NCBI GenBank assembly: GCA_023247875.1
Contig: JAHFFQ010000174.1
Location: 1 to 17,851 of the forward strand
Direction: 5' to 3'
DNA: 17,851 nucleotides
From: Candidatus Omnitrophota bacterium
Lineage (GTDB): Bacteria > Omnitrophota > Gorgyraeia > Gygaellales > Profunditerraquicolaceae
Of this stretch, positions 7,995-16,411 are shown piece by piece (position 1 is the stretch's first letter; every line of letters begins with the position of its first letter). The translations under genes and the position numbers were made by a program. The notes below the pieces were generated by a model. The model was not told the origin of the DNA and searched no databases. It was given only the letters and a program-made list of their open reading frames with translations.

Positions 7995-9371
7995 ATGAAA
8001 CTGATTTTAGCGCCGCTGGTTTTGTGTTTAGGCATATTTATGAATTTTATCCCGGCATTTGCGGAACTAAATTTCAGCGGGGGAGGGGCCTTACGGTTAA
8101 GGCATGAATACTGGAAAAACTTGAAAGACATGAATAGCGGCGTACTGGATAACCGCAATTTCTTTAGGATAAGGACGTCGCTCTGGGGGCAAATGGATTT
8201 AGATAAAAAGGCAAGCTTGTATGTTAAGCTTACGGATGAATTTAAGGCTTATACTTATTTTGGGGGATCGACCTCTTCTGTCCCCGACAAGAGCGCATCA
8301 AAAAAAGGGTATCATTTTGATATCAATGAAGTCGTATTTGATAATTTTTATCTGGATGTAAAAAGAGTTCTTGATTCTCCCGTAGGCCTGCGTATTGGAC
8401 GGCAGGATCTGCCGACTTCCGATTATGGAGAAGGGTTCCTGATCGGCGATGGTACTCCGGTGGACGGGTCAAGGACATATTATTTTAATGCAGCCAAGGC
8501 AAGGTGGCAAATCGATGGCAATACTTCATTAGATGCAATCTTGATAGATGATCCAAGAGACGAAGAATTCCTGCCGGTAATAAACCAGACGAAATTAGTC
8601 AATATAAGTAATCCAACCCTAGATAAGGTTACACAACAACTAAATACCACAGACGAAAAAGCCGGTGTTCTGTATTTTAGGAATAAATCCATTAAGAACC
8701 TTTACACGGAGGGGTACTACATATATAAAACAGAAGCCGCAGAAGGGGGGACGGGGCTGCAATCGCAGCGAACCAGGCTGCATACATTTGGTTCATACTC
8801 TAAGTTTAATCTTTCTCCGTATACCCTCAGAGGCCAGCTTGCCTATCAGACGGGTGACTACGGCGATAACAGCAGAAGAGGCTTGGGTGGGTATGTTTAT
8901 GTAGACAGGGCTTTTAAGAATATACCCTGGTCCCCGCTTGCCAGTTTAGGGTATATTTATCTTTCGGGTGACAAACAAAGCACCAGCGCAAATGAAGCAT
9001 GGGATCCATTATTTTCCAGGTATCCATGGTTATCAGATTTATATTGTCTTACCTTGGCCGGAGAAACCGGTATGACCGGCTACTGGACTAATTTTCAATG
9101 GGAGAGGGCATCGTTAACCCTATATCCGGTAAAGAAAGCTAAATTGTTGCTTTCATATAATTTCTTGAGAGCCAATACGCAGGTGGCAGCCAGCAGTATT
9201 TTTTCCGGAACAAGCAAAACAAGGGGACAGTTGATACAGGGCAAGCTGGATTATGAGATCAGTAAAAATATTACAACATATTTCATGGCCGAATATCTTA
9301 TTCCGGGTAAATTTTACGCGAATCAAGACGCAGCGGTATTTCTTAGAACAGAACTGATGATCAAATTTTAA
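7995..9371 (+). CDS. Alginate-export-like outer-membrane beta-barrel protein
   Basis: Predicted outer-membrane channel of 458 residues related to the alginate-export (AlgE-type) family. The chosen ATG at 7995 has a strong ribosome site (AGGAGG, 7984-7989); an in-frame ATG at 7977 would place that site inside the gene. A clean signal peptide (residues 1-23, ending PAFA) is followed by LNFSGGGALRLRHEYW, a typical first strand. Other family-like segments are RNFFRIRTSLWGQMDL, GLRIGRQDLPTSDYGEGF and the following RTYYFNAAKARW. Alternating hydrophobic residues and many aromatic/glycine turns continue to the C-terminus, which ends with F as expected for barrel assembly. It is not preceded by the periplasmic alginate genes algK/X/L, so the exported polymer need not be alginate. 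Likely cargo is the glycan made by this locus, or it may be a porin for an acidic sugar. Confidence 0.82.
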   Translation: MKLILAPLVLCLGIFMNFIPAFAELNFSGGGALRLRHEYWKNLKDMNSGVLDNRNFFRIRTSLWGQMDLDKKASLYVKLTDEFKAYTYFGGSTSSVPDKSASKKGYHFDINEVVFDNFYLDVKRVLDSPVGLRIGRQDLPTSDYGEGFLIGDGTPVDGSRTYYFNAAKARWQIDGNTSLDAILIDDPRDEEFLPVINQTKLVNISNPTLDKVTQQLNTTDEKAGVLYFRNKSIKNLYTEGYYIYKTEAAEGGTGLQSQRTRLHTFGSYSKFNLSPYTLRGQLAYQTGDYGDNSRRGLGGYVYVDRAFKNIPWSPLASLGYIYLSGDKQSTSANEAWDPLFSRYPWLSDLYCLTLAGETGMTGYWTNFQWERASLTLYPVKKAKLLLSYNFLRANTQVAASSIFSGTSKTRGQLIQGKLDYEISKNITTYFMAEYLIPGKFYANQDAAVFLRTELMIKF

Positions 9372-9425
9372 TAAGATATTTTATTTTAGGTTGCGGGAAG
9401 ACTGCGGAAAAAAGGAGGGGTTAAA

Positions 9426-9926
9426 ATGAAAAGACCTATTTTATTTTTGTTGCTGGTACTTTTAGCAGCCCAATTTAGTTGTAAAATAGCGCCTGTTTTG
9501 GCCCAGGAACAGGAAGAAGATAATAGGGCAGCAGCTCTGGAGGTAGTAAAAGCATTTTATGAAAGCACAGAGAAAGGCGACTATAATTCTGCATTGCAAC
9601 AAATCTCTCCTAATTTCTCCTGCGTAATAAATGGAGAAAAAATGGACTATAACAGACACAAAGCTTACCTTAAGGACAGCTTGGAGCTGAATTATAAGAG
9701 ATTTCTTCGGTTTTCCTTATATAATGTTCGGGTAAATCTGGAAGGAAGCGGCGATAGCGCTATCGCAGAAGTTGATTTCTATTGGAAAGGTTATGATTCT
9801 ATAGCCCTTGTTGATAAAACCGGCTATAGAAAACGGGTGGCTCATTTAGCGAAAGAAAATGGGGTGTGGAAAATAACCTGTCTCGGTCCTTTGGATCCCC
9901 CATCGGCACAACAGCCTCAATCCTAA
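9426..9926 (+). CDS. Small secreted NTF2/SnoaL-like protein
   Basis: Secreted protein of 166 residues. A signal peptide covers residues 1-26 (hydrophobic LFLLLVLLAA core, probable cleavage after PVLA before QEQEED). The mature part starts with a helix containing AAALEVVKAFYESTEKGDYNSALQQI, whose repeated pattern of an alpha helix followed by a strand-rich half is typical of the NTF2-like fold (SnoaL/DUF4440/lumazine-binding-like proteins), and ends with a GVWKITCLGPLD strand. No catalytic residues can be named. A strong ribosome site (AGGAGG, 9414-9419) precedes the ATG. It lies 54 bp after the barrel gene and probably belongs to the same transcript, so a periplasmic partner or accessory of the barrel is plausible. 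Fold assignment is by pattern only. Confidence 0.72.
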   Translation: MKRPILFLLLVLLAAQFSCKIAPVLAQEQEEDNRAAALEVVKAFYESTEKGDYNSALQQISPNFSCVINGEKMDYNRHKAYLKDSLELNYKRFLRFSLYNVRVNLEGSGDSAIAEVDFYWKGYDSIALVDKTGYRKRVAHLAKENGVWKITCLGPLDPPSAQQPQS

Positions 9927-9963
9927 CTCGTTTAGGTGTAGTTATAGCTCAATCCTGCCAAAA

Positions 9964-10012
9964 AGGCCTTTCGATATCACGTAAAATCAAGTATTATGTG
10001 AAGAAAAGGCCT
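9964..10012. repeat. Long interrupted inverted repeat in spacer
   Basis: In the spacer between the NTF2-like and GT2 genes, AGGCCTTT (9964-9971) pairs with AAAGGCCT (10005-10012), and inside it TCACGTAA (9977-9984) pairs with TTATGTGA (9994-10001) with one G-T pair. The left outer arm is itself a palindrome (AAAGGCCTTT). The structure could be an RNA hairpin that separates the two genes, or a protein-binding site. There is no U-tract after it, so it is not a standard intrinsic terminator. Confidence 0.5.
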
Positions 10013-10052
10013 ATCCCGCCCAAAAGAATTTGTGTGGTAAGATAAGGATGAT

Positions 10053-11048
10053 ATGAAGGATATTTCTATCTTAATCGTAGAAAATAACAGGGCAAATAAG
10101 TTAAAGAGGCTGCTGGAAAGTATTTTGAAGTTTGCTAAGCCGGAAGCCGTAGAGGTACTGGTATTAATAAACGGAGAAGGCTCAGAATCAGAGGCCCTAC
10201 TCAAGGAATTGATACCTTTGCACGCTAATATCCGGTATTTTAAGTCTGGGAACCTGAACAGAGGGGAAGCAAGGAACCTCTTGATAAAAATGTCGGAGGG
10301 CAAAATTCTGTATTTCCTGGATGATGATGCTTTGGTCAATAAGGATGTATTTACTTTGATTGGCGAAAAGTTCCGAGAGAACAGTGATATTTCTATTATC
10401 GGCGGCCCTAATTTAAACATGCCCGGCAGCTCATTATTTCAGGAATGTCAGGGATTTGCCTTAGCCTCTTTCTTTGGGACTCTATGGGTAAGCCAAAGGT
10501 ACAAAAAGTCCGGAGAGGACAGGCAGGTGGATGAGTCGGGATTGATATTATGCAATCTTGCCGCAAAAAAGGAAATATTCAGCATAACAAATATGCGTTT
10601 CCCGGAAAATTTAGTTTCCGCAGAAGAAAACCTTTTATTAGCGAGATTGGCCAGGCTGGGGTATAAAGCCATGTATGTCCCGGAGTTAGAAGTGTTTCAT
10701 GAAAGGAGGGCTACCTACAGGGAGTTTTTCAGGCAGATCCTAACTTATGGCAGAGGGCGCGCCCAGATTTTTAAAATCCTCCCATCTTATATAAACCCGG
10801 TTAATCTTTTGCCGATGGTTTTTCTTTTTTGCCTTGCAGCTGCCCCTTTCATAAAATCACAGGCATATTGGAGCGCGTTAATGTTTTATCCGGCATTAGA
10901 TCTGGTTTTTTCATTGAAAATAGCCTGCAAAAAACATGATTTGCGGGTATTTATTATCCTGCTGTTTATTTTCCCTACGATACACTTTGCTTACGCGCTT
11001 GCTTTCCTTACAGAAATATTAAGAATTAACCGGAAAGCGTTGATGTGA
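10053..11048 (+). CDS. GT2-family glycosyltransferase with C-terminal membrane segments
   Basis: Predicted inverting glycosyltransferase with a GT-A fold, 331 residues, working at the cytoplasmic face of the inner membrane. The N-terminus DISILIVENNRANKLKRLLE is the usual nucleotide-binding start. NRGEARNLLI (69-78) leads to FLDDDA with D90-D92, the DXD-like metal/nucleotide site. IIGGPN follows at 115-120. SAEENLLLARL (189-199) carries the acidic pair expected for the catalytic base, and QILTYGRGRAQ (228-238) corresponds to the acceptor-side region seen in processive and rhamnosyltransferase-like GT2s. Two or three hydrophobic segments occupy 250-325, anchoring it to the membrane. The ribosome site AAGGA sits close to the ATG. 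It likely extends the lipid-linked glycan; donor sugar and linkage cannot be read from the sequence. Confidence 0.9.
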   Translation: MKDISILIVENNRANKLKRLLESILKFAKPEAVEVLVLINGEGSESEALLKELIPLHANIRYFKSGNLNRGEARNLLIKMSEGKILYFLDDDALVNKDVFTLIGEKFRENSDISIIGGPNLNMPGSSLFQECQGFALASFFGTLWVSQRYKKSGEDRQVDESGLILCNLAAKKEIFSITNMRFPENLVSAEENLLLARLARLGYKAMYVPELEVFHERRATYREFFRQILTYGRGRAQIFKILPSYINPVNLLPMVFLFCLAAAPFIKSQAYWSALMFYPALDLVFSLKIACKKHDLRVFIILLFIFPTIHFAYALAFLTEILRINRKALM

Positions 11049-11093
11049 TGTTCGGTTATTTTAAGAAATTCAACCTAAGGAAAAAATAATTCT

Positions 11094-12296
11094 ATGAAAC
11101 TATCCGTGCCTACAAATTGGCAGCCAGATTTATTGGGGAGAATAAATAAATCAAAGGTCGCTGAAATCTATGGAAAATTAGAGAGGGATCCCGTGGGCGG
11201 TGGCCGCCCTTCTTTTATGCTTCCCTACATTAGTAAAACTCAGGCCAAAGAATATATTTCAACTGTGCATAAAGCCGGTCTTAAATTCAATTATCTTTTG
11301 AACGCTTCTTGTCTTGGAAATATTGAGTGGACAGCGCAAGGCCAAAAGAGGATTAGAAAATTCCTTGATTGGTTGACTGCCATAGGCGTTGATGCGGTGA
11401 CGGTAGCCGTTCCATATCTACTTCAGGTAGTCAAGAAGTGTTACCCGCATTTTGCAACAAAGATATCCGTGTGCGCGGGAATATATAATCCTATCCAGGC
11501 TAAATACTGGGAAAGCTTGGGAGCGGATGAAGTATCGCTTTCTCCGTGGTTAGTAAATCGCAACTTTAAGCTTTTAAGGAGAATCCGCGCTGCCGTCAAT
11601 TGCGATTTACAGATTTACGCGAACACCAGATGCTTAATCGGATGCCCGTTTGCAAATTACCATTACTCATCCACCAGCCATTCTTCAACTTCAAGCGGTA
11701 TTAATAACGGATTCTTTATTAACTACTGTATGTATTCCTGCGCTTATCTGGCGTTGTCGGAGCCCTGGAGATTAATAGCTTCATGCTGGATACGCCCGGA
11801 AGATTTACATTATTATAAAGAGGCAGGAATAAATACGGTTAAATTGTCAGAACGTGGCATAAAAACAGAATATATCCAGCGCATAGTTGAGGCGTATACA
11901 GAGGAGGAATATGACGGCAACCTTATGGATTTATTTCTTAGCCCTTCAAAGAGCCTGACGCCCTTCAAGAAGTACTCTTGGAAAAAAATAAAGTTTTTCT
12001 TCCATCCTTTTGGGGTCGACCTCTTTAAGCTGCACCGTTTTCTTACGCGTATACCCGCTGATGATCCTACCCATTTAGATAATAAAAAATTGGACGGATT
12101 TCTTAAGTTCTTTGTCGAAAAAAAATGTCGCCAGGGTAATTGCGACGAGTGTGGATATTGCCGCGACGTTGCCAAGAAAGCTTTATATATACCTGAGGGT
12201 TATAGGAATAAGATGCTGGGGATATATAAAGATTTACTTGAAGAAATCATTGACGGGGGTGTGTTTAAAATCAACAGCAATAAAATGCCTGGATAG
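11094..12296 (+). CDS. U32-family (PrtC/UbiU-like) Fe-S protein, paralogue 2
   Basis: Second U32 paralogue, 400 residues and the most complete of the three. The core cysteines are C180 and C184 (NTRCLIGCP), C212 and C216 (YCMYSC) and C231 (CWIRPEDL); C73 and C127 are also shared with paralogue 1. The C-terminal quartet is C345-x4-C350-x2-C353-x2-C356 (NCDECGYC). A segment around 293-306 (KYSWKKIKFFFHPF) is present here and in paralogue 3 but not in paralogue 1. The first 22 codons differ from paralogue 1 almost only at silent positions, so the pair is under strong protein-level constraint. It starts 45 bp after the GT2 gene with AAGGAAA upstream, and is followed 19 bp later by the GT39-like gene. 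The peptidase name is unlikely to reflect its activity; oxygen-independent hydroxylation is the family-based inference. Confidence 0.86.
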   Translation: MKLSVPTNWQPDLLGRINKSKVAEIYGKLERDPVGGGRPSFMLPYISKTQAKEYISTVHKAGLKFNYLLNASCLGNIEWTAQGQKRIRKFLDWLTAIGVDAVTVAVPYLLQVVKKCYPHFATKISVCAGIYNPIQAKYWESLGADEVSLSPWLVNRNFKLLRRIRAAVNCDLQIYANTRCLIGCPFANYHYSSTSHSSTSSGINNGFFINYCMYSCAYLALSEPWRLIASCWIRPEDLHYYKEAGINTVKLSERGIKTEYIQRIVEAYTEEEYDGNLMDLFLSPSKSLTPFKKYSWKKIKFFFHPFGVDLFKLHRFLTRIPADDPTHLDNKKLDGFLKFFVEKKCRQGNCDECGYCRDVAKKALYIPEGYRNKMLGIYKDLLEEIIDGGVFKINSNKMPG

Positions 12297-12315
12297 GCTA
12301 TTGGTCTGTACTCAA

Positions 12316-13860
12316 ATGGCGCAGTTATTTTTAAAAAATAAATTAACGGCTAATTTTATCCTTTTGGGAATAGTGCTTATCGGTTTTGCCTTGCGTATGC
12401 ATGACCTTAAAAAGCATGATCTCTGGTTTGATGAAGTAATTACCTACGAACATATTTCAATGGCATACTCAGGAGAAAACAAAAATTTCGTTAATAATTA
12501 TCTTGAGAAAAACCCTCCCTTTTATTTTGTTTTGCTGCGGCAATGGTCTAAAATATTCGGCCAAAGCGAATTTTCACTCAGGCTCCTTTCTTGCCTGCTG
12601 GGAGTTTTATCAATAGTGCTGCTTTACAAAGTAAGCAGGTTATTTTTTAGCCGTTCGGTTTCATTGCTCGCTGCTTTTTTTTTAGCCCTTTCCCCTTTTC
12701 AGCTCTGGTATTCCCAGGAGGTAAGGGCCTTTTCGCTTTCCGTGTTCCTCTCGTTACTAAACACTTATTTTATTTTAAAAGCCTTAAAGAGTGACGATAA
12801 TAGATATTGGTTGTGTTATTTCTTTTCCTTGTCCTGCCTGTTGTTCACGACATATTTTAGTTTTTTGTTATTCATTCCGCAGGCTGTCCTGATCTTATAT
12901 AATCGTAAATTCATATTAAAATGGTTAATCGCGCTTCTGGGCGCCAATCTCCTGTTCCTAATTTTTATTTACCCGTCTTTTACGCACCAATTCGCCCTCC
13001 TGCAATATAAAAACTGGGTGCCTTCACCTGACGGCGCCGGTTTTATTCTGTTTTCATTAAATAATTTTGTTATCGGTTATAATGCTGGCCCGGTTGCTTA
13101 TAATGCTTCGCTGCTCCTTATTTTATGGATGAGTTTTTTTGCCTGTTTTAATATGCCGGTGAGGACAATGATAATTTTGCTCTCTTTTTTAGCGGCGCCG
13201 ATAATTTTGGTGTTCATTTTCTCTAAAATATTTTTTCCCATCTACCTTGACCGCAGCTTGATAATCTTTTGTCCATTCCTTTACATTGTCTTGTCCAAAG
13301 GAGTTTCTGCGATAAAATACGGTTGGCTTAAGTCTCTTGTTATCTTGAGTTTCCTTGTTTGCATTGGCCTTTCTCTGGTTAATTATTATTATGATGCGCT
13401 GCCGGACAGGAGTTCCAATACCGTAATTTTTTTAAAAAGACCAGTCAGGCCTTTAGTAGATTTATTCCTGCTCAACAAAGAAAATGGGGACGTTATAGGA
13501 TTCTCTAATTATGGTTTTATGAGCACCTTCCGACATTATCTGCGCCAGGAGTCAAAAGAATATTCGGAAATTCCCAAGTATTATTTTTTTATTTCTCCCG
13601 GGGATGAATTCTTTGAAAGCGAGATCCAGAACATGCGGTCATTCGGATTTAAAAGCGAGTTGAAGTTTATTGACGTAAATAAGGATAATCTCGGTAGCCT
13701 CATCAATAAGCGGATTTGGGTATTTTCTACATCCTGGAAACGGCAGGGCAGTTTGGAACCGTACGCCCGGAAGGTAAAAATGTGGTTTGATAAACATTGT
13801 TGGAAAATCAGAGAGTGGTATGACGACGGGGTATGGATAGCAATATATAGGCTAAAATGA
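12316..13860 (+). CDS. GT39-like (ArnT/PMT-type) membrane glycosyltransferase
   Basis: Polytopic inner-membrane glycosyltransferase of 514 residues, related to the PMT/ArnT group that uses polyprenyl-phosphate sugars and acts on the outer face of the membrane. The first periplasmic loop has LWFDEVITYEHIS (WFDE at 37-40), matching the acidic catalytic motif of this group. NPPFYFVLLRQW (66-77) corresponds to the conserved NPPLYY-type segment, and SPFQLWYSQEVRAFSLSVF (126-144) is a family hallmark. About ten hydrophobic helices follow, then a soluble C-terminal domain from about residue 370. The frame is open further upstream to 12112, but that part overlaps the U32 gene and reads as non-membrane sequence, so ATG 12316 is chosen; no strong ribosome site is seen. 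It would add a sugar to lipid, glycan or protein after flipping. Confidence 0.87.
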   Translation: MAQLFLKNKLTANFILLGIVLIGFALRMHDLKKHDLWFDEVITYEHISMAYSGENKNFVNNYLEKNPPFYFVLLRQWSKIFGQSEFSLRLLSCLLGVLSIVLLYKVSRLFFSRSVSLLAAFFLALSPFQLWYSQEVRAFSLSVFLSLLNTYFILKALKSDDNRYWLCYFFSLSCLLFTTYFSFLLFIPQAVLILYNRKFILKWLIALLGANLLFLIFIYPSFTHQFALLQYKNWVPSPDGAGFILFSLNNFVIGYNAGPVAYNASLLLILWMSFFACFNMPVRTMIILLSFLAAPIILVFIFSKIFFPIYLDRSLIIFCPFLYIVLSKGVSAIKYGWLKSLVILSFLVCIGLSLVNYYYDALPDRSSNTVIFLKRPVRPLVDLFLLNKENGDVIGFSNYGFMSTFRHYLRQESKEYSEIPKYYFFISPGDEFFESEIQNMRSFGFKSELKFIDVNKDNLGSLINKRIWVFSTSWKRQGSLEPYARKVKMWFDKHCWKIREWYDDGVWIAIYRLK

Positions 13861-13905
13861 AGAAGATCGCCTGTAGTTATTGTATATCTGGTATTGATCA
13901 TTAAT

Positions 13906-15009
13906 ATGACCGATTTGTTGATAAAGAAGACATACCGCTTTATGTACAGGAATATTAATTCAAAAAGTGCGATTCATTCTGTTGCGAGGAAAATAGCTTT
14001 TACTTTATTGAATTATAAATACAGGACAATAAAATTGCATATAAATAATAACTGCAACTTGAAATGCAAAAATTGTTACTGCTATTTTGGAGAACAGGGA
14101 GCGGACTTAAAGAAAGAGGAAATCTACCGGTTCATAGACCAACTAAAAATTGTAAACCAGAATTTGGATCTGCATATCCTCGGAGGAGAGCCTCTCTTAA
14201 GGGAAGATCTATTTGAGATTATCAGCTACGCGGGGAAGAAACTAAAAAAGATAATATTATTTACTAACGCTACATTAATAACCCCTGAGATTGCAAGAAA
14301 AATAAAAGATTTACGAATAACGGCAGTTATCGCCACATTGCATTCTGCTGATCAAGATATACACGACAGTATAACGCAGGAGAGCACCTCCTGGAAGAGG
14401 ACTGTATCCGGAATGCGCTACTTAATCGAAGCGGGCGTGCCAACATATAGTTTTACGGTGCTTTTGTCTTGTAATGCCGGACACTTAGACAAGATCGAGC
14501 ATTTTGTTAAGGGGCTGGGAGCAAAAACCATGTATTTTCCCTATATAAAACAATGCCCGCAGGATAATTTATGCGTAGCCGACAAGAAAGAATTTCAGGA
14601 GGCGTTAACCTGGGTATTTAACAAGAGCGGAAAATATAAGAATAAACTGCTTTCGATATTGAATAAACGCCCGAAAGCCTGTTCTGCGTTTGTGAGCACA
14701 ATCAACATAAAATCAGACGGCACCCTTACCCCGTGCCCGTTTCTAAAGATGGACTTAGGCAACATTAAAAATGAAAAATTTTACTCTATTCTGGATAGGG
14801 CGCGCAGCAATAAAGATTTGTTAGATTTTTTGTCCGTTCCAGAAGAGTGCGAAGAGTGCTCTTTGGTTGATATTTGTGGTGGCGGTTGTAAAGCGTTCAG
14901 GTATAATGTTTATCGTGACGCCATTAACAAGGATGAAAATTGTTCGGGGCCATTTAAAGAAAGAATCCCGGTTGATAGAATAGGCTCCTTTTTGCCCTAT
15001 GTATTCTAA
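13906..15009 (+). CDS. Radical SAM/SPASM-domain protein
   Basis: Radical SAM enzyme of 367 residues with a complete C-terminal SPASM domain. The core motif is CNLKCKNC (C50/C54/C57), followed by HILGGEPLLRED (GGEP at 93-96). SPASM cysteines follow the textbook spacing: C259-x12-G272-x4-C277, then C315-x2-C318-x5-C324-x3-C328, and a last cysteine at C346, enough for two auxiliary clusters. Such proteins include peptide maturases (PqqE, anSME) and haem-d1/alternative-haem enzymes; none of these pathways has other genes here, so the substrate is open. Start choice is uncertain: ATG 13906 is used, and TTG 13894 would add four residues; neither has a clear ribosome site. Its 3' end overlaps the next gene by 11 bp, starting a tightly coupled block. 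Confidence 0.9.
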   Translation: MTDLLIKKTYRFMYRNINSKSAIHSVARKIAFTLLNYKYRTIKLHINNNCNLKCKNCYCYFGEQGADLKKEEIYRFIDQLKIVNQNLDLHILGGEPLLREDLFEIISYAGKKLKKIILFTNATLITPEIARKIKDLRITAVIATLHSADQDIHDSITQESTSWKRTVSGMRYLIEAGVPTYSFTVLLSCNAGHLDKIEHFVKGLGAKTMYFPYIKQCPQDNLCVADKKEFQEALTWVFNKSGKYKNKLLSILNKRPKACSAFVSTINIKSDGTLTPCPFLKMDLGNIKNEKFYSILDRARSNKDLLDFLSVPEECEECSLVDICGGGCKAFRYNVYRDAINKDENCSGPFKERIPVDRIGSFLPYVF

Positions 15010-16411
15010 ACAAGAAGTAACTTTAATTTGCGCAAGCGAGGATTCCTCAAAAAAACGGTCGTCGTTATTAAGGACGCTACGAGAAAGGACCTGTCCGCCT
15101 CTCGGCCTGCTCTATTTGGCGGCTGTTTTGGAAAAGGAGAAAATAAAGGTAGGGATAATCGATTTGGCCCGGTTAAAAGGGGGTATCCGGCAGGCAATAC
15201 AGGCAATACGCTCTTCAAACCCGAGCGTTATTGGAATATATGTTACTTCTTTTGAGCTCTCCTTAGTCAAAAGATTGATATCCGAAATCAGGAATAATTT
15301 AAAAGGGTCAAGAATTGTTATCGGGGGCCCGCATGTAAATTACTGCCCGGATTCGGTAGTCTATCTTAACGCTGATTTTGGAATTATTTCAGATGGAGAG
15401 TATGGGCTGTTAGGTTTGGTTAAAGAGTTGCTGAATAACGGCAGCAATTTTATGGATATCCCAAATCTTATAACCCGGTCAGGCAATGGCATAAGGGTAA
15501 ACGGCCTGAAAATGATCGAAGATCTAGACAGCCTGCCTTTTCCCGCCCGGCATCTTTGGCCTTACCGATTTTATTCGCCTTTGATCGCCGGTAAAATTAC
15601 TTCGGCGGTAACTTCAAGGGGCTGTGTTTTTCAATGCAGCTTTTGCGGGGTGCCCAATAAAGGGACATTAAGAGCCAGAAGCGTTGCCAGCGTAATAGAA
15701 GAGTTTGGTTATCTTCAGAAACAGGGATTTAATTACGTTGAACTTCTTGATGATACCTTTACTTATGATAGAAACAGGGTAAAATTGTTTTGTGAAACAT
15801 TAATTGAAAAAAGGAATGATTTAAAGTGGACCTGTTTAACCCGGATCGATTGCGTAGATAAAGAATTGTTGCGTTTGATGAATTTGGCGAAATGCACTCA
15901 CATTAAATACGGGATAGAAACCGGTTCAGAATTCATCAGGAATAAAATCATGAAAAAGCCCATCGCAAATGTCCAGATCGAAAATGTCATTAGGGAGACA
16001 AAAGGTGCGGGTATTTTTGCCGAGGGTTGTTTTATGCTGGCAGAGCGTGAAGAATCTTTAAAAGATATTAGATTTACCGTGGAATTCATAAAAAAGTTGA
16101 AGTTGGATTATATTGATTTTCACTTAACATGGTTAGTACCCGGTTCAGAGATTTTAAAGAAAGCGCTAACTGAGCAAAGAATTACTTCTGATGTGTGGGA
16201 GAAGGTCGCTGATGGAAAGCAGGTGCCTTTTTCTACCCCCGACACCGTAACATTGCCTGAAATAATCGCCCTAAGAAAGAAGATCATGAGAGATTTTTAT
16301 TTTAACCCGGTTTTTTTGTTTAAAGAGATTTTTACAAGGACAAAGGATTTCCCTTCAGCGATAAATAAAATAATGATTTTGTTAAATGTTTTAAATTTGC
16401 ATAGAAGATGA
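14999..16411 (+). CDS. B12-binding-type radical SAM protein (BchE/class B methylase-like)
   Basis: Predicted radical SAM enzyme of 470 residues with an N-terminal cobalamin-binding-like Rossmann domain. The N-terminus has TCPPLGLLYLAAVLEKEKI (31-49), then IIDL, IGIYVTSFE and IVIGGPHVNYCP (106-117), the usual signature of B12-binding radical SAM proteins. The classic DxHxxG motif is not present (DLARLKGG at this place), as in several relatives that bind cobalamin base-off/His-off. DLDSLPFPARHLWP (176-188) links to the core SRGCVFQCSFC with C209/C213/C216, followed by a typical ELLDDTFTYDR strand and YGIETGSE. Characterised relatives methylate unreactive carbons or form rings. It overlaps the upstream SPASM gene by 11 bp and the downstream U32 gene by ATGA, so the three are probably made together. 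Substrate unknown. Confidence 0.9.
   Translation: MYSKQEVTLICASEDSSKKRSSLLRTLRERTCPPLGLLYLAAVLEKEKIKVGIIDLARLKGGIRQAIQAIRSSNPSVIGIYVTSFELSLVKRLISEIRNNLKGSRIVIGGPHVNYCPDSVVYLNADFGIISDGEYGLLGLVKELLNNGSNFMDIPNLITRSGNGIRVNGLKMIEDLDSLPFPARHLWPYRFYSPLIAGKITSAVTSRGCVFQCSFCGVPNKGTLRARSVASVIEEFGYLQKQGFNYVELLDDTFTYDRNRVKLFCETLIEKRNDLKWTCLTRIDCVDKELLRLMNLAKCTHIKYGIETGSEFIRNKIMKKPIANVQIENVIRETKGAGIFAEGCFMLAEREESLKDIRFTVEFIKKLKLDYIDFHLTWLVPGSEILKKALTEQRITSDVWEKVADGKQVPFSTPDTVTLPEIIALRKKIMRDFYFNPVFLFKEIFTRTKDFPSAINKIMILLNVLNLHRR

Noticed and set aside
9426..9503. Lipoprotein signal in the NTF2-like protein (cysteine at residue 19)
   Set aside because: The residues before the cysteine (AQFS) do not fit a lipobox; an ordinary signal-peptidase cleavage after PVLA fits better.
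12112..12315. N-terminal extension of the GT39-like protein upstream of ATG 12316
   Set aside because: The frame is open but overlaps the U32 gene for 185 bp and encodes no membrane segment; homologous sequence begins just after ATG 12316.
13857..15009. RiPP peptide-maturation system around the SPASM radical SAM gene
   Set aside because: Apart from the 15-codon ORF no precursor-like gene, protease or peptide transporter is seen; glycan genes surround it, so the RiPP reading is not supported.
15028..15255. 75-residue frame inside the B12-type radical SAM gene
   Set aside because: It is an alternative frame of a well-supported gene and has no ribosome site or family features.
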